Source of the DNA: Gamsiella multidivaricata
Lineage: Eukaryota; Mortierellomycota; Mortierellomycetes; Mortierellales; Mortierellaceae
NCBI RefSeq assembly: GCF_025024155.1
Contig: NW_026251735.1
Span: forward strand, 1-64,000
Length of the DNA: 64,000 nucleotides
Direction of reading: 5' to 3'
In this document: positions 9,924-21,758 of the stretch, piece after piece
Layout of the letters: every line of letters begins with the position of its first letter
Numbering within the stretch: the stretch's first letter is position 1
The notes under the pieces: model-generated
Told to the model about the DNA's origin: nothing
What the model saw: only the letters and a program-made list of their open reading frames with translations
Database searches by the model: none
Made by a program: the position numbers and the translations under genes

Positions 9924-12226
9924 TTAGTCAGTAGGAGGAAAAAGACCTGCTGTATGCTGAGCATAGTTTGTATCTTTCTGTACCTGAACAACTGCTGGCC
10001 AAGTCATACGGATTCGCTCGAATAATTCTAGGCGCAATCGAAATGTTTGGAAAATGGAGGTCAGTCAGAGATGGGATCCAACGCGTTATTGCCCTAAAGT
10101 GCCAAAAATAACAAGAAAATACACTCACCAGGCTTTGTCCTCGCCAGTGCAGCTGGGTCCTCTGCAAGGCACACGAACGTCGTAGCCACACCGCTGTCGA
10201 TCACTGACCCTACCGTAAACAGCATCTGCAAGCCCATCACGAATGCCATGGTGACAATGACATAGGTGAACTCGTTGTTGGCGTTGAAGGGTGGCTTCTC
10301 GAACCGAAGGTAGAGATAACTTGCCAGGGCAGAAAGCATGCCAGACATGATGGCGCCCATGGCCCAGACGTTTCCGATCAAGTTGTCGTTGATGATCTGA
10401 ACAATGCCTCGGTCCTTCAGAATATTCCATGTATCTCTTGCAGCTGGAATGTAAGACTTGCCATAAATCGCGACCTGACAGAATGCGTACTTGTTCACGT
10501 AGTCCACGATTCCTTGCAAGCATCCTATTATCCAATAACGCAACCGAGATGAACAATCGCGAAACTCATTCTATCACTTTATCCCATTACCGCCCTATCA
10601 TCTTTTTTTATGGAGATAGCAAAGACGAGAACTTACCGAGGATACAGTCGATGATACATGCGAGGAACGCCATGATGCCGTCGCTTCCGTCGCCTCGCAG
10701 CATCTGGGCAAGCGCCCTCAGGGTCTGGATGGCTGCAATGATCAATGAACCAAAGCAGATACTTCCAATCGAGGTTGTGCAGGCGCGTTTGAAACTCTCT
10801 AACGTCGGTGATTTGCTCATACCCTGCGGCGACCCCATCAGGAAATAATAGCAAGCAAATACTCCCGAGATCGTTACATGGACAATGTTCTTGATGACTT
10901 GAGATGTCCAGTAGAACGAGAAGAAACAGAACACAATCAACCTGCACCAAACATCCAAAGACAATTTTTTTAGGTTAGGAGACGGATCGCGTTCTATGGG
11001 ATTAGATAAGTGTATGAATATGTAAGCAGGCTTACGCTTTCAGCTTCCCTGGGGTGGTTCTCGTGTTTGTGTCGTAGTACATCTCATAGCAGCCTGCGAT
11101 TGTCGTGATAAAGTAGACTGAATATGCTGACTGAACAATGAGGCCAAGGAATGCCATCGCGAACGTAGCTGGATACGCCTTTGAGATGGAGGTGACAGCC
11201 CTTAGCATTTCACTATAAATGCAGTTGGCTGTCAGTACGGAAATCTAAGCCCATCAACCTTATTTTTTTGAAGCACTGTGAAGAACACGTACGTTGCGAA
11301 AGGTATACGGCTCTGCCAGAAAAACCACATTGACGCGTACAAGAGCCCAAAGATCAGGCCAAAGATTGCAGGCATCCATTGGCGTCGCACAAAGTAATAG
11401 ACCGCGACTGCAAGGTATACAATGATACTCAACGCGAAGGTGACCTATGTAGCAAAAGGAGAACGAGGTTTCCGGCGTCAGCACCATGTTCAACTCCGCA
11501 TGGACATGAACGAACTACATGTGAAACCAGGTGAAATGCGGTCATGATGACTGGTCTGACCTTTATCACCTGACGAGGGAAACTGGTATAATTGTGCGAA
11601 GTGAATAAGACAAGGAGCGTCAGTAGGTAAAGAATCACCGAGTGGGATGCTACAGCCCATCGTTACCGTCGGATGATGACTTACGCCTGTGTTAATATAA
11701 AATATAGAACTGCGACGACAGCACCCGTGAGAATAGAAATCAACATCGTGATTAGTCCTGATCTGGAGAAGAAGCCGAAAGTCCGTCCTGACTGGGATGT
11801 TCCTCCACCCGGCTGCTGATAATAGCCATTATTTCCATATTGGCGATCCTGAACGACCTGATGGATCGCGTAATATGATAGGACGACGAATGCGGCGAGC
11901 TGGGCGATGAACAGGAGAAATGCCCAGCAGTCATTGTAGCGTGGACGAGGGTTGAACTTTGTAGGCAAGCCCGATTCTGGATTGACAGAGCCATAGGGTG
12001 CGGACTCATAACTGGGCGGCGCAACGCCAGTCAGTGGTTGACCCTGCGTGGGTCCTGTTGGCGGTGCGAAATACTGCTCCTGGGCACTCTGGTTCTGACC
12101 CCATTGCCGGTGTTGTGCATCCGGGTCGTACATGGGCTGCTGCTGGGGATTATAGGCGTACTGAGGCTGATGGATAGGTGGAGGTGGGCCGTAGGGCTGT
12201 GGTTGTTGTGGAGCATAATGGGCCAT
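9924..12226 (-). CDS. PNS1: Choline-transporter-like membrane protein (Pns1/CTL, SLC44 family)
   Basis: Seven exons read as 12226-11685, 11582-11561, 11444-11293, 11212-11036, 10941-10637, 10524-10129 and 10027-9924, giving 565 residues; yeast Pns1 is of similar size. The N-terminal 90 residues are a Pro/Gln/Tyr-rich cytosolic tail. Then come a first span (FLLFIAQLAAFVVLSYYAI), further spans through the middle and the family core (TTPGKLKALIVFCFF, PTLESFKRACTTSIGSICFG, NDNLIGNVWAMG). The closing motif CLAEDP...RTKPELFERIR is typical of the family. All six introns have GT-AG ends and preserve phase; the intron at 11560 starts GTCAG, which is weak. Exon 2 is only 22 nt. Members sit in plasma or organelle membranes; choline or ethanolamine transport is shown for animal members, while the yeast role is unclear. 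Confidence 0.93.
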
Positions 12227-12390
12227 TGTGTGTTACACGAAGGAGCGTGTGTGCTTTTTCTTTTTCCTCAAAGAGTGCTTGTGCTATGCTTTGGAAGTGG
12301 AAAGAGACACGACTGTTGCAAGCGAAGAGTAGACCAAACTAGAAAGCTAGGGTCTGCAGTGGTGGGTGAGCAAGGGAGAACAGAGGACCA

Positions 12391-12440
12391 AAGGGGAGTA
12401 AAGGGGAGTAAAGGGGAGTAAAGGGGAGTGAAGGGGAGTA
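12391..12440. promoter_or_regulatory. Five tandem 10-bp AGGGG repeats between divergent Pns1 and BolA genes
   Basis: Five back-to-back copies of AAGGGGAGTA (the fourth ends in G) lie 165-215 bp upstream of the Pns1 start and about 270-315 bp upstream of the BolA start. Each copy contains AGGGG, the core of the fungal stress response element bound by Msn2/4-type C2H2 factors. The 10-bp period would place all sites on one face of the helix. That these act as stress elements here is inference; a simple microsatellite is the alternative. Confidence 0.5.
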
Positions 12441-12706
12441 AAGAGGTAAAGAGCGGTACCCAGCAAGTGTGAAGGAGACTCACGAGAAATGTCTTTTGGC
12501 GGGACACGATGGAATGTGAGTCTCGCATATACAGATCCCTCACACTCTGTAATTGCGCATCCCTCTTTTAATTGAATGCAAGTTCAATTCCCAGTTTCAG
12601 AGCTCGGATCCGACCTTTTTTGCAACAGAGAGACGCATCGCAGTTGGCATCCACATCACTTTCCTGAACACCTTGCATCCGCAACCCACCCTGACCGGCA
12701 GCTTCA

Positions 12707-13345
12707 ATGATCGCACTGTCTGCCCTTGCTGCTCATTCGAAACGAGTCCCTACCGTCACACGCACCCTCGCCTCCTCTCTCGCTGCTGTTTCTTCCTCGA
12801 GATCATTCCACCATTCCACTATGGCTTCACAGCAGGAAGAGGGTCCCGTCACCGCCAGCATCCGCACCACTGTACGCGCTAATACGCCGATGTTCTTCCA
12901 ACTAATAAGATATGAATACAACTCATAACTGAGTGCTGATTTTCTGTGATCAATTGCTACATGGGATATATAGCTCACAGAGTTCCTGAACCCCAGCTCG
13001 TTGGAGATCATCAATGACAGCTCCAAGCACGCTCACCATTCTGCTATGCGTGGCGTGACCAGCAAGGAGACCCATTTCAGGTACAGAATGCCTCCAGGAG
13101 TGACTGATTGCTATTCGCCATTTCCACTCGATAAGCCCGTATTCCTTACCTGACGTGTCCTTATTTTCTGCTAAACTCGTTAAAACAGAGTCAATGTTGT
13201 CTCCGAGGCCTTTGCTGGCAAGACCACGATGCAGCGTCACCGCATGGTCTATGGAGCCCTGAACAAGGACTTTGAAGCAGGCCTTCATGCCCTGTCCCTG
13301 AACACCAAGACACCCGCCGAGATTGCCAAAACAACTGAGGCATAG
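12707..13345 (+). CDS. BolA-like protein, probably mitochondrial (BOLA1 type)
   Basis: Three exons, 12707-12871, 12974-13080 and 13189-13345, give 142 residues. The first 37 residues are rich in Arg, Ser and Ala and lack acids, as in a mitochondrial targeting sequence. The BolA domain follows: GPVTASIRTTLTEFLNP, SLEIINDSSKHAHHSAM, ETHFRVNVVSEAFAGK, RHRMVYGALNKDF and AGLHALSLNTKTP. The conserved His in RHRMVYGAL, a typical metal or Fe-S ligand with glutaredoxin partners, is present. The acceptor at 12973 (TAG before CTCACAGAG) was preferred over a later AG because it restores the family spacing between SIRTT and LEI. BolA proteins pair with monothiol glutaredoxins in Fe-S cluster handling. The gene diverges from the Pns1 homologue. 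Confidence 0.9.
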
Positions 13346-14886
13346 TTGTGTGAGCAGTTGCAACACCCATAGACCCACACTTTCTCTCGTTTGAATAAAT
13401 AAACCTGACAACAACGTGGCGGGTTATCATGATCAGTTGGAATGACACAGCAAGATGGATATAGAAAGCATGCCTTTAGTATGTTCTTTTTTCTTTTGCG
13501 GATGGAAGAAAATGCAGGGACAATGGATATGGATGCATCCCAGCACGGTTCGTTCAGAGACACTGCAGCCGTACTTCATGCGGTATGGACATGCAAATGA
13601 CCTCCAATGCATTGACGCGAGCGCCCTAGAGAACTGCTCTGCATAGCAGACGTCCTCCCATTGGCTGGTGAAAACGCGTACACGAAAGAAAGAGAACTAT
13701 CTTTTTCACATCGCATCGACTAATTTGTAAGAAGCACCGTCATGTAAGAGCTCCTACTGTCGTTTTTTGTGTATGATCCGCCGTGCGTCGATTCATGTAA
13801 TCCTCGCCCGATTGACGGTTCATTCATAACAGACCCATAAACATGAAAACAACAAAAATACTCCTTTCTCCACAACCTCAAAAAGTACATAAACTGCAGA
13901 TGGCTGCGAGAGTGTGTCAATGTACATATTTGGATGTTATAGTCTGCCTTTGCCATGTCCTGTTATATCTGCAGGTGTACATTTCCACACACCGTAGCAT
14001 GACATGACAAAGCCTTTGGGCGAGAGACGGTGCTGCACACCGCCTTTGTATAAAATACCCTGATGTGATACTGCACTTTTCCTCACTGTCTCTTATCTCT
14101 TTCATCCCTCCCTCCAACGATTCTTCTTCCAGTGGCACAAGCGCCGATAATAAACAACCCCAAGCCGACTTCCTTTGGCTTGGCTTGTACCCGTCGTTCT
14201 CGTCGAGTACAATCAACTCCATATATAAACACGCCGCCCAAGGATTGACGCCTCTTGGTCCGTCCTATTTCAAAAAAGGTACGCTAACACCAGTGAAGAA
14301 CAACAACACCCGTCGCAAGCAGTGGTTCTTCATTTCAGAAGAAGATTGAGTGAAGTGCAACTTTGATCCTTTGTCGTCGCTCCAGGAGCTGATAGAAGCA
14401 CCCGTATGTGTGTGCTATTGACTCCTTTCTGGACCAATGTACCTGTCAATACCTCAATGCCCAACTTGGCCATAGGAACAGGCTACAGATTTGCATTGTG
14501 AAGCACTGGCTTTTCATTCTTCTTCAGTGTTTGCATGCATGTGTAGCGTGAATTGACTCGAGTTTCGTTGTATGAAACTGCTCGTCCGATCGATATCGGT
14601 TTTCTTGTGTTGCTGCTTGCTTATGTATCTCCACGTTTTCGGGATTCATGTATGGCTTCATGCACTTTGACAGCGTTCGAGAGTGCAAATGATTATTAAT
14701 AACTTGCCGCCAATTCCTCTCCACCGCACCTTTACCCCTCTGGTGTCATACAACCCAGGATAGCAATTTCCAAGTCTTTGTCGTTTTCCCCAGTCTCCTA
14801 TCTCCTGAAGGAAAAAACAGGCGAATCTCAGCAGGTTATTTGATTCCCTACAAGAGTAGTAATCTGCAACGGATACCGCTCTAAAT
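13346..14886. other. Intergenic stretch with no supported gene
   Basis: About 1.5 kb. A 94-codon frame at 14065-14349 starts with GTG rather than ATG and has no recognisable domain. No RNA gene was identified by eye. Confidence 0.35.
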
Positions 14887-17800
14887 ATGCCTGGCTCTTT
14901 CCCGCTCACACTCTATACCATGTCCAGTAGTCGCTCGCATCATCTGCAGCAGCAGCCTCAACAGCAAACAAGCCGTCAGCCAGCTGCCAGCATGTATTCG
15001 TATGATACGGTGTTCTCTGGAGCTTCGTTGTCTTCTCCGGTATTTCCGATCTCGTCCAGTTCTCCTTCCGCCTTAAATTCCAGCCTTCTTCAAATACAGC
15101 ATCACCTCGAGTCGCAGGAGCGAAGCCATCTTTACGAAACGGCCCCTGACGTGCATGAGGAGAGGCAAAACTCCAGCGAATGCCCCCGCACTCCGTTGTT
15201 CCATCATCCCACGCAACCTTACTACGGCAATCATCCTCTAAATCGTATTTCTTTCCAGCAACACTTCTTTCCGGAGCCATACCATTCTCCTTTCGCCAAT
15301 AATTATCTTCAGCAACAAAGCAAGCTGAAGCTGGCGTCGGATCAGCAAGAACAACAGCAGCCATTGCCTCTTCAGTATCACCGTTCCATTCAGCTCACAC
15401 AAGAGAAGAGCGTTGTTCTGTCGCACCCAAAGCTCACGCGCCCTTGGAAGACATATACAGAAGCCCCAATCATTGTCGACTCTTGCACAAATAAGGCAGG
15501 GACAGCATCAGGTCTTGTTCGCGATCCAGCGCTGCCTACACACGACCTATCGCCACTGGACCTTTCGGAAGAAATGTCGATTAAAGAGAAGTCAAGCTTC
15601 TATGAAGCGCTCCTGGATCAGATCGCTGCACAGCGTGTTAAAACCAACGCCTTAGATGCCGGTGTACAAATGTTATTGGAGAATATTGCTGTACTCAATA
15701 TGGTATTGGACGGAAAGCAGAGCTCGGTGGATACAGCCTTACAGGATACCCAGCGGGCTGTAAGAGGTTGGCAGTACACATGGGAGGACTATTCGCGATG
15801 TGAAACAATCCAGATGCTACAGGAAAACCCCACTACCCTGGCTCCGCTCATTCAAAACATAAGATAGAATGACAAGAAACAACTGTAAGTATCGGCACTT
15901 GGCATTGTCGTTGGATATTCTATTTATCTATTATGAACATATAATAATCCTCTTCTGATGTGCATCCCCTAGATCCGACGCGATTGTAGCGAGCTGTACA
16001 CTCCGAGAAACTTATCGATTGCAGCAACGAATTTCTGCTCAGCACGGTCAAGTTGTCGGGTTTGATCTCTTGAAAAAGCTCCCCTTATCTATCTCCATAC
16101 TCATCATGATGCATTTGCCCTTTGGGGACCTCGCAAGCTGCAGAACGGTAAGGGAACAGTTTTTTTTAATTGTACATTTACTTGAATTCAGATGATCGTG
16201 CTACATTCTACCTATTATCCTTCGCATATTCTATCAACAGGTCTTCGCGCGATTGGCAGCGCAAGGCAATGGCATACAGTGTTGTTGCGTCAGCAGTTAA
16301 ATGACTCACCTTTGCTGAGGAACCTGTACCGCTGGAATCAACAGATGGATCGAAAATGAACTGGAAGCAACTTTGCAGGCTCAATGAGCGAAGTGTTCGC
16401 TGGAACAAGGGCAAACCAGCTTCGGTACACCCAATGTTGGGTCATACAAACTATGTCACATCGATGAAAATTCGCGGTGAATGGATTATCAGCGGCGGAT
16501 ACGATGAAAAGGTTCGCCTATGGGAGGCAGCTACAGGCCGGTGTATCAAGACCTGGGAGGCTAATTCATCCGTGAGCTGCGTAGAGATGCTTGTCGACGC
16601 CAACATGGACGGAGGAGGAGTGGCCGTCGCAGCGTTTACTGATATTGGGTAAGCATAACCATTTCGTATCTAGGATACCACTCTGCATATTAATGCTCCT
16701 CCTCTTTAGTGATACTACTAAGAGGACAGAGAAATGATCGACTTCCTAACCTTGGAGATGCATCTGGACTGTAGGCTTGTCAAGGTGTGGTCGCTGCATG
16801 GTCCCATGAACATGCGAGTCTTAACGGGTCACCGAAAGGGAGTACGTGCGCTAGCGATCAATGAGGAGTGCTTGGTCACGGCAGGGTTTGATCAGACAGC
16901 CCTGGTGTGGGATTGGAGTAATGGACGCAAACTTGCCAGCTTCCGCGCCCATAACGAAGCGGTATGTGATGTTTATTCCTTGAGTCTATATAGAGATGTA
17001 GCAGAGTAAGCGGATTCGTTCCTTATGCGTCGATCTGTATTTTCCTTGCGCGATAGATCCTAGGAGTGCATCTACATAGCAGCACTGTATACACATTCTG
17101 CATTGACGCGACCCTTCGCGTGTTCGATATCCCATCCAAGACATTGCTGCACCAGGTCAAGCTGTTCGAAGTCCCGCGGAGATCGCCGTTACAGTGGTCG
17201 CAATTACACGACAGGATGCTCTTGACAGCCACCAACAAAAAAGTTTACGTGTGGCAGCTTGAGCATATGGACACCTTGGTCCAGCGCCAGAAGCAGCGTT
17301 ATGGACAGTAACAGAACCAATGGCAATCCCAAGGCTTATTCCGTCAATCATTTATATCCTCAGTCTCACCTTCCAGCTGCGGCACCACTCACGGACAAGG
17401 CAGCAATCTGGAAACTGAGCTCCAGCACAAGTCACCGTCTTTGACTTCGCGACGCATGTCAGGATCTTCATCGAAGTCTACTACAACCCTGCTTGTGACG
17501 CCTACTGGCCCTGATTTCTCTAGCGAAGGATCGTCGCACTTCTATTTTTTGCCCTCAGACGCCTCAAGCATAACGCTTTTGCCGGACTCTGCCAGTAAAA
17601 CAGTAGCCTATGGCGTGGCAGTGGAGACAAGGATCAAGCCGTGCCTCACAGTAATCCTGAGCATGACAACGGACATGTGGTGCGGCAAGGTCTCTCACCA
17701 TGACCCTCCTCTTCTGATTGTGGGCTCCCGCAGTTCACCGGCTAAACTCGCAACTGTGACATTGACAAGGGACATCATTGATCCAAGCAAGACTTACAAC

Positions 17801-18924
17801 TCTACTACAACGCCTGCGCTGTTGTCGCCCAAGAACATTGCTATCCAGGACATGTCTGTCGGTTACGGTCATGGAGTGATGTGTATAGATGCGGACGCCA
17901 GCAGACTTATCGTTGGGTGTACGGGTGGATCCATCCAGGTCATGAATATGGATCCCACCAAACAATTCCTGCCGCCTTTAACAAACAACAACGCCCCTCC
18001 TGTTATCACCCTGCCTCATTTGACGCGCTCTCAAACAGACTCGACCCGGTCTATTAGTTCAATTCATTTATCGTCGCCAGACCTTAACCCAACAGCCGCA
18101 GGGGTGCGCAAGGATAGCAGTGCGGAATATTTGAAGAAGACGCAAACGGCTGCGCCGGCTGATACTGCTCGAACAACAGGCCTCCCAACACCAGAGAATT
18201 CACCACGCAAGGCATCTCTACCCATCAAGATGTCTACGGCCCCCGGTCGAGGCATCCGGGGTATAAGCCCACCAAGAACTGGGGCACAACAAGGCAAACG
18301 GTCAATGACGCCTCCGACTGATCATGAGGAGCAAGAGGTCTTGGCTGACTGTGACGAGGATGAGATGAGAAGCCTTGACTATAGAGTGAGTCCGAGGTCA
18401 GACAGCCTGATTCAAGAAGGATTTCATAGGGATGGCAGGACGACTGTTGCGACAACATTTGGCACTAGCTCCAGGAAGAGATCTCCGCCTTTGCCTTCTC
18501 CGGCGCAATAGTCCCTTTCGGGTACAAGGCCAAAACAGGCCAGTCCACCTCGCAGACACTTTCGAGTCTCTCAAAGTATATCCCCTCCTCTCCCACCAAA
18601 TTTATTATGCGACGACGCGAGACCAACTCATCAAACTGGGCTGATCAGGTCACCGGTACGACTATGACTTTTACAAGCAGCATCAATAGCATCCCGTCAT
18701 CTGTGATGTCTACACCAGCAACTAAGATCACGAAGGGTCGTAGTCGATCTGCGCCCAACTTGCATTTGAGCGCCAACAGTAACAGTTAAATTAGTGGTAG
18801 CAGTAGCGATGAGGGTGCAGGAGCATCGAGGACGTTGTCGAAGAGGTGGGTATTCTCATCCGCGTGGAACAATTCCACACGAAGATCTGCAAAGAGCAAA
18901 ATCAAGCAGCGCCATGTCCACTAA
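14887..18924 (+). pseudogene. F-box/WD40 repeat protein gene, broken by multiple stops and frame shifts
   Basis: The 5' part is a 326-codon Gln/Ser/Pro-rich frame ending at TAG 15865-15867. The same phase then runs on through a canonical donor (15885) into an F-box exon at 15973-16147 (FDLLKKLPLSISILIMMHLP, FGDLASCR). WD40 blades follow: MLGHTNYVTSMKIRGEWIIS, VRLWEAATGRCIKTW, LTGHRKGVRALAINEECLVT, ALVWDWSNGRKLASF and TLRVFDIPSKTL. The F-box C-terminal sequence (RQWHTVLLRQQL) is in a different phase from the exon entry, and another shift sits at the AAAA run near 16350. TAA 17309, TAG 18509, TGA 18665 and TAA 18787 interrupt the later part, where a further phase change occurs near 18607. Intact relatives would be substrate adaptors of SCF ubiquitin ligases. 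Assembly errors are an alternative to true decay. Confidence 0.75.
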
Positions 18925-19049
18925 AATTCATTTGAACTTGCACACAAAATCTGTCGCGTTTAGTCAATAGAAAAAAATCGCCAAAAAAGATGTTTGTTTG
19001 CTATAGATATAATCCCTGAATACATGAAGGGGGAAAGTTGAGGCATATG

Positions 19050-20256
19050 CTATGCCTTCTTGGGTTTTACAGTCTCTTTGACGACGGATTGACGTTCCTT
19101 CCATCCAAGATAAAGCGGTAAAACAGTGCTGACGGAAAGTATGGGCATGACCAGGGTCAAGATGACTGCAACATGAGGCTTGCCCAGTTGCCGACTCGAC
19201 TGGAACATGTACACGGCCGCCAGAAGATTGTTGAAGACCAGGTCGGCACTGATGGAGGTCTGACAATGGTTGAACCAGAGTGCCCGGTAAAGAGTACTGG
19301 GCTGCATGATGGGTGAGAATACAAACGGAAGCGTGTACATGACGTGACTGACAAGCGCGATCAGAGCCAGGACGAAGTATAGGACTGGGAGGCTAACCGT
19401 CAAGAAGCGCTTCTGGGCATCGGGGTTGAAGCGCAGGAGCGAGGGGACCAGAAAGAACGCGTGGGTGAGGATCAAGTTATACTTGAAGCTCGTGGTCATG
19501 GTTGGAAAGAAGGGTGTGGCGATGACGCTAACCTCGCCAAGGAGGATCAGGAGCGCGAGGAACAAAGGTACGGTGCGGGCGTGGGGGCGAGTTTTTTTTG
19601 TGGGATCAAGTTGGGCAAGAAAGAGGGGCCCACCGACGGACATGGAGCCGAAGAAGCCGAGGAGGACGAACCACCAGGTCGGAGTCCAGGATTTCGTGGG
19701 TTGCTGAGGGGAGGAGCGTTTGTTTTGCTGGTTAAGGGTAGTGGTTTCGAGTCGGAGGGATTGGCCTTCGACGGACCAGCAGGTTAAGGCGGTGCCGGTG
19801 AGGATGAGGAGTTGGCTGCTCCACCACCATTTGGGGAGGGTGTTGGTGACAATTGCATATGCTTGGACACTAGAAAGAAAAAAAGAAAAAGAAACAAGGT
19901 TAGTGTCGGTTAACTGCAAGGATAGACGGACAGCATTTCGTAAAACTGTGTCAAAGAAAAACGAGTAATTGTACTTACAAGAGGTCGGACTCAAGAATAA
20001 ACCGGTCGAGGTTACTTCCGTGTGCCTCATACTCCTTCTTGAACCAGGAGAGGATATAGTACCAGGTGGTGAGAAGTGAGCTGACGGCGATGAGGATGTA
20101 GATCGCATTGCTGGCCGAGAACCTTGTCCGGGTGATGCACACAACGAGAGCTGAAATGACCGTTGCGAAGTATATGGCGATCGAGCCTACGGCCTTGTAG
20201 TAAAGCGTCGAGTCCATTGCTCCTGATGCCGTTGCCGTCTTGCCTGTTGAATCCAT
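19050..20256 (-). CDS. Multi-pass membrane protein of unknown function
   Basis: Two exons, 20256-19979 and 19869-19050, give 365 residues; the intron has GTAAGT and a pyrimidine-rich tail ending CTAG. The ATG at 20256 was chosen because upstream codons in the frame look like leader. About eight hydrophobic segments can be seen, for example VGSIAIYFATVISALVVCIT, SASNAIYILIAVSSLL, WWFVLLGFFGSMSVGGPLFL, VPLFLALLILLGEVSVI, YNLILTHAFFLVP, LPVLYFVLALIALVSHVMY and VAVILTLVMPILSVSTVL. A charged loop lies between the first and second halves and the C-terminus ends VKPKKA. No family motif is recognised. It could be a small fungal transporter-like or sensor protein, but no substrate can be proposed. Confidence 0.75.
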
Positions 20257-21758
20257 GGTTGCTTCCTTTGTCTGTCCGTCTGCTGGAGGGTCGAAGCAGT
20301 TGAAGGAGTGCGAAATAGGTTCTGAACCCATACCTGAGACATCACGTGGATGGCGACCTGTACACAAAAATAAAAGTATAGCTTCTGTAATGTGAATATC
20401 TCATACATCTGGTCGTGTTGGTGTTAAGAAGACCTCCATTTCGAGGTCCTGGCCACTGCCGAAGTCTATAGTTATCCACGTTCGACAGCTTCATGAACAC
20501 TGGTTGCTATTGATGTGGATACGTAAATCACTAAGGGGCCGGAATTGACTTTAAAGCAATCTGATCGCGTGCTCAACCTTGGCTCGAGCTACATTAACGC
20601 GTCCCGATATATCGCGCACTATACTTCTTAGTGGAGCCAGCGTCGATGCCTCAAGTTCCGGGCAACAACATCAAGTGAAGATAAGAATCCATAGCGGTTG
20701 AATCGATGGAGAGCCACTCTGAGTTGTATCATAGTATAAGCCCACCACCTCTTGTTTTGTGAAGTCGAACCTCTTGGGCGTTACTCGTAAGGCATTTCTG
20801 AAGCTGCGCTCCGAACGCCCTGACAAAACTTCATCTCGATAGGCTAGCGACTTGGATAGGAGCCCAGGACCCCTGTCTTTGAGGTACCAGACGGTATTGA
20901 GGTAATGGAGGGCTGATAGATCAGCGAGAATAATAGGGACGATGGTGAATCTCCTGGTTTCGTAGACGCATTTGATCTCCTGAAGGGCAAGGCTTAGTGA
21001 TATAGCACGATCTTGTTCGCGCAGTCTTCGAATGACGAGAAACATTGCGATAGGAGGGTTAGGAGGGTTCTTCATATTTCCAGTGCAGGGGGGAAGGAGA
21101 AGAGATGGAGGAGAAAGGAAGATGAATGCAGAGGCAAAGGAAAATGGTGGGCGTCTTCAGCAGCTGCATTTGCCCTTAACGTTTCTTTGAAAACGAAAGC
21201 GTGAACAAATTATTCTGAGACAGGGGGCGAAACGCGCAATAAAAGAATAGAACGTTGTCCCTAAGAGGTTCACTTCAGCCCTCAGTATCGGCTGCAGCGG
21301 CACAAGGTAAAAAGAAAAGGCGTTGAACGAAAGCGCGCCATTGAGTTCCCTCCTTGTATTCTTGCACACGTCCGAGGAACGACCTGCCTATAGGGCTCCA
21401 CCTCAATGCATCCCTCCAGGACTAATGCTGTCTATTGAGCACTGTTGTCTCCTTCTGCAGCCTCCTTTCAAGGTGGGATGTCCCCTTGAACACACAGCTC
21501 CTGGATTTGATTAAATTTATCCTGGCTATGATAGACCTGTTAAAGTGGGAGGAAGTACCGGGCGAGAGACTTCACCGAGTTGGAGATGGGGGCCTGCCTT
21601 TTCTAGTGCTGCCGGCAGCCACTCTTCTGGTATGGTAGCTCTTCTCTTACTCCGTACGCTTCCCTTGCCTCAATCTTTTGCCTTCATTTCTCTTGTTCAT
21701 CAACGTCGCCGCCTTGCTGAAATCCCGGCATCCGCTTCCCACAGCTCCTCCCTAGAAA
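20257..21758. other. Intergenic stretch with one doubtful frame
   Basis: About 1.5 kb between a minus-strand membrane protein gene and a plus-strand secreted protein gene. The only frame with any protein-like look is 20671-21075 on the minus strand, listed separately. The remainder holds the promoter of the 21759 gene but no site I can name. Confidence 0.35.
20671..21075 (-). pseudogene. Orphan frame, possibly a remnant of a transposase N-terminus
   Basis: A 134-codon ATG frame. The first half has a charged stretch (RRLREQDRAISLSLALQEI). The second half has LLSKSLAYRDEVLSGRSERS and FRNALRVTPKRFDF. The last segment recalls the FRxxLRVTxxxF pattern near the N-terminus of fungal Harbinger/PIF-like transposases. 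No DDE catalytic region follows in any frame, so if the resemblance is real this is only a fragment. It may equally be a lineage-specific small protein. Confidence 0.25.

Noticed and set aside
12581..12620. AGTTCAATTCCCAG, resembling a tRNA B box
   Set aside because: No A box or cloverleaf upstream at a suitable distance.
14065..14349. 94-codon plus-strand frame ending ISEED
   Set aside because: It begins with GTG, not ATG, and no upstream exon could be placed; kept as unproven.
15885..18924. Nonstandard code or programmed readthrough (TAA/TAG as Gln) as the reason for stops in the F-box/WD40 gene
   Set aside because: Neighbouring genes end normally at TAA and TAG, and the gene also has frame shifts, so decay or sequence error is simpler.
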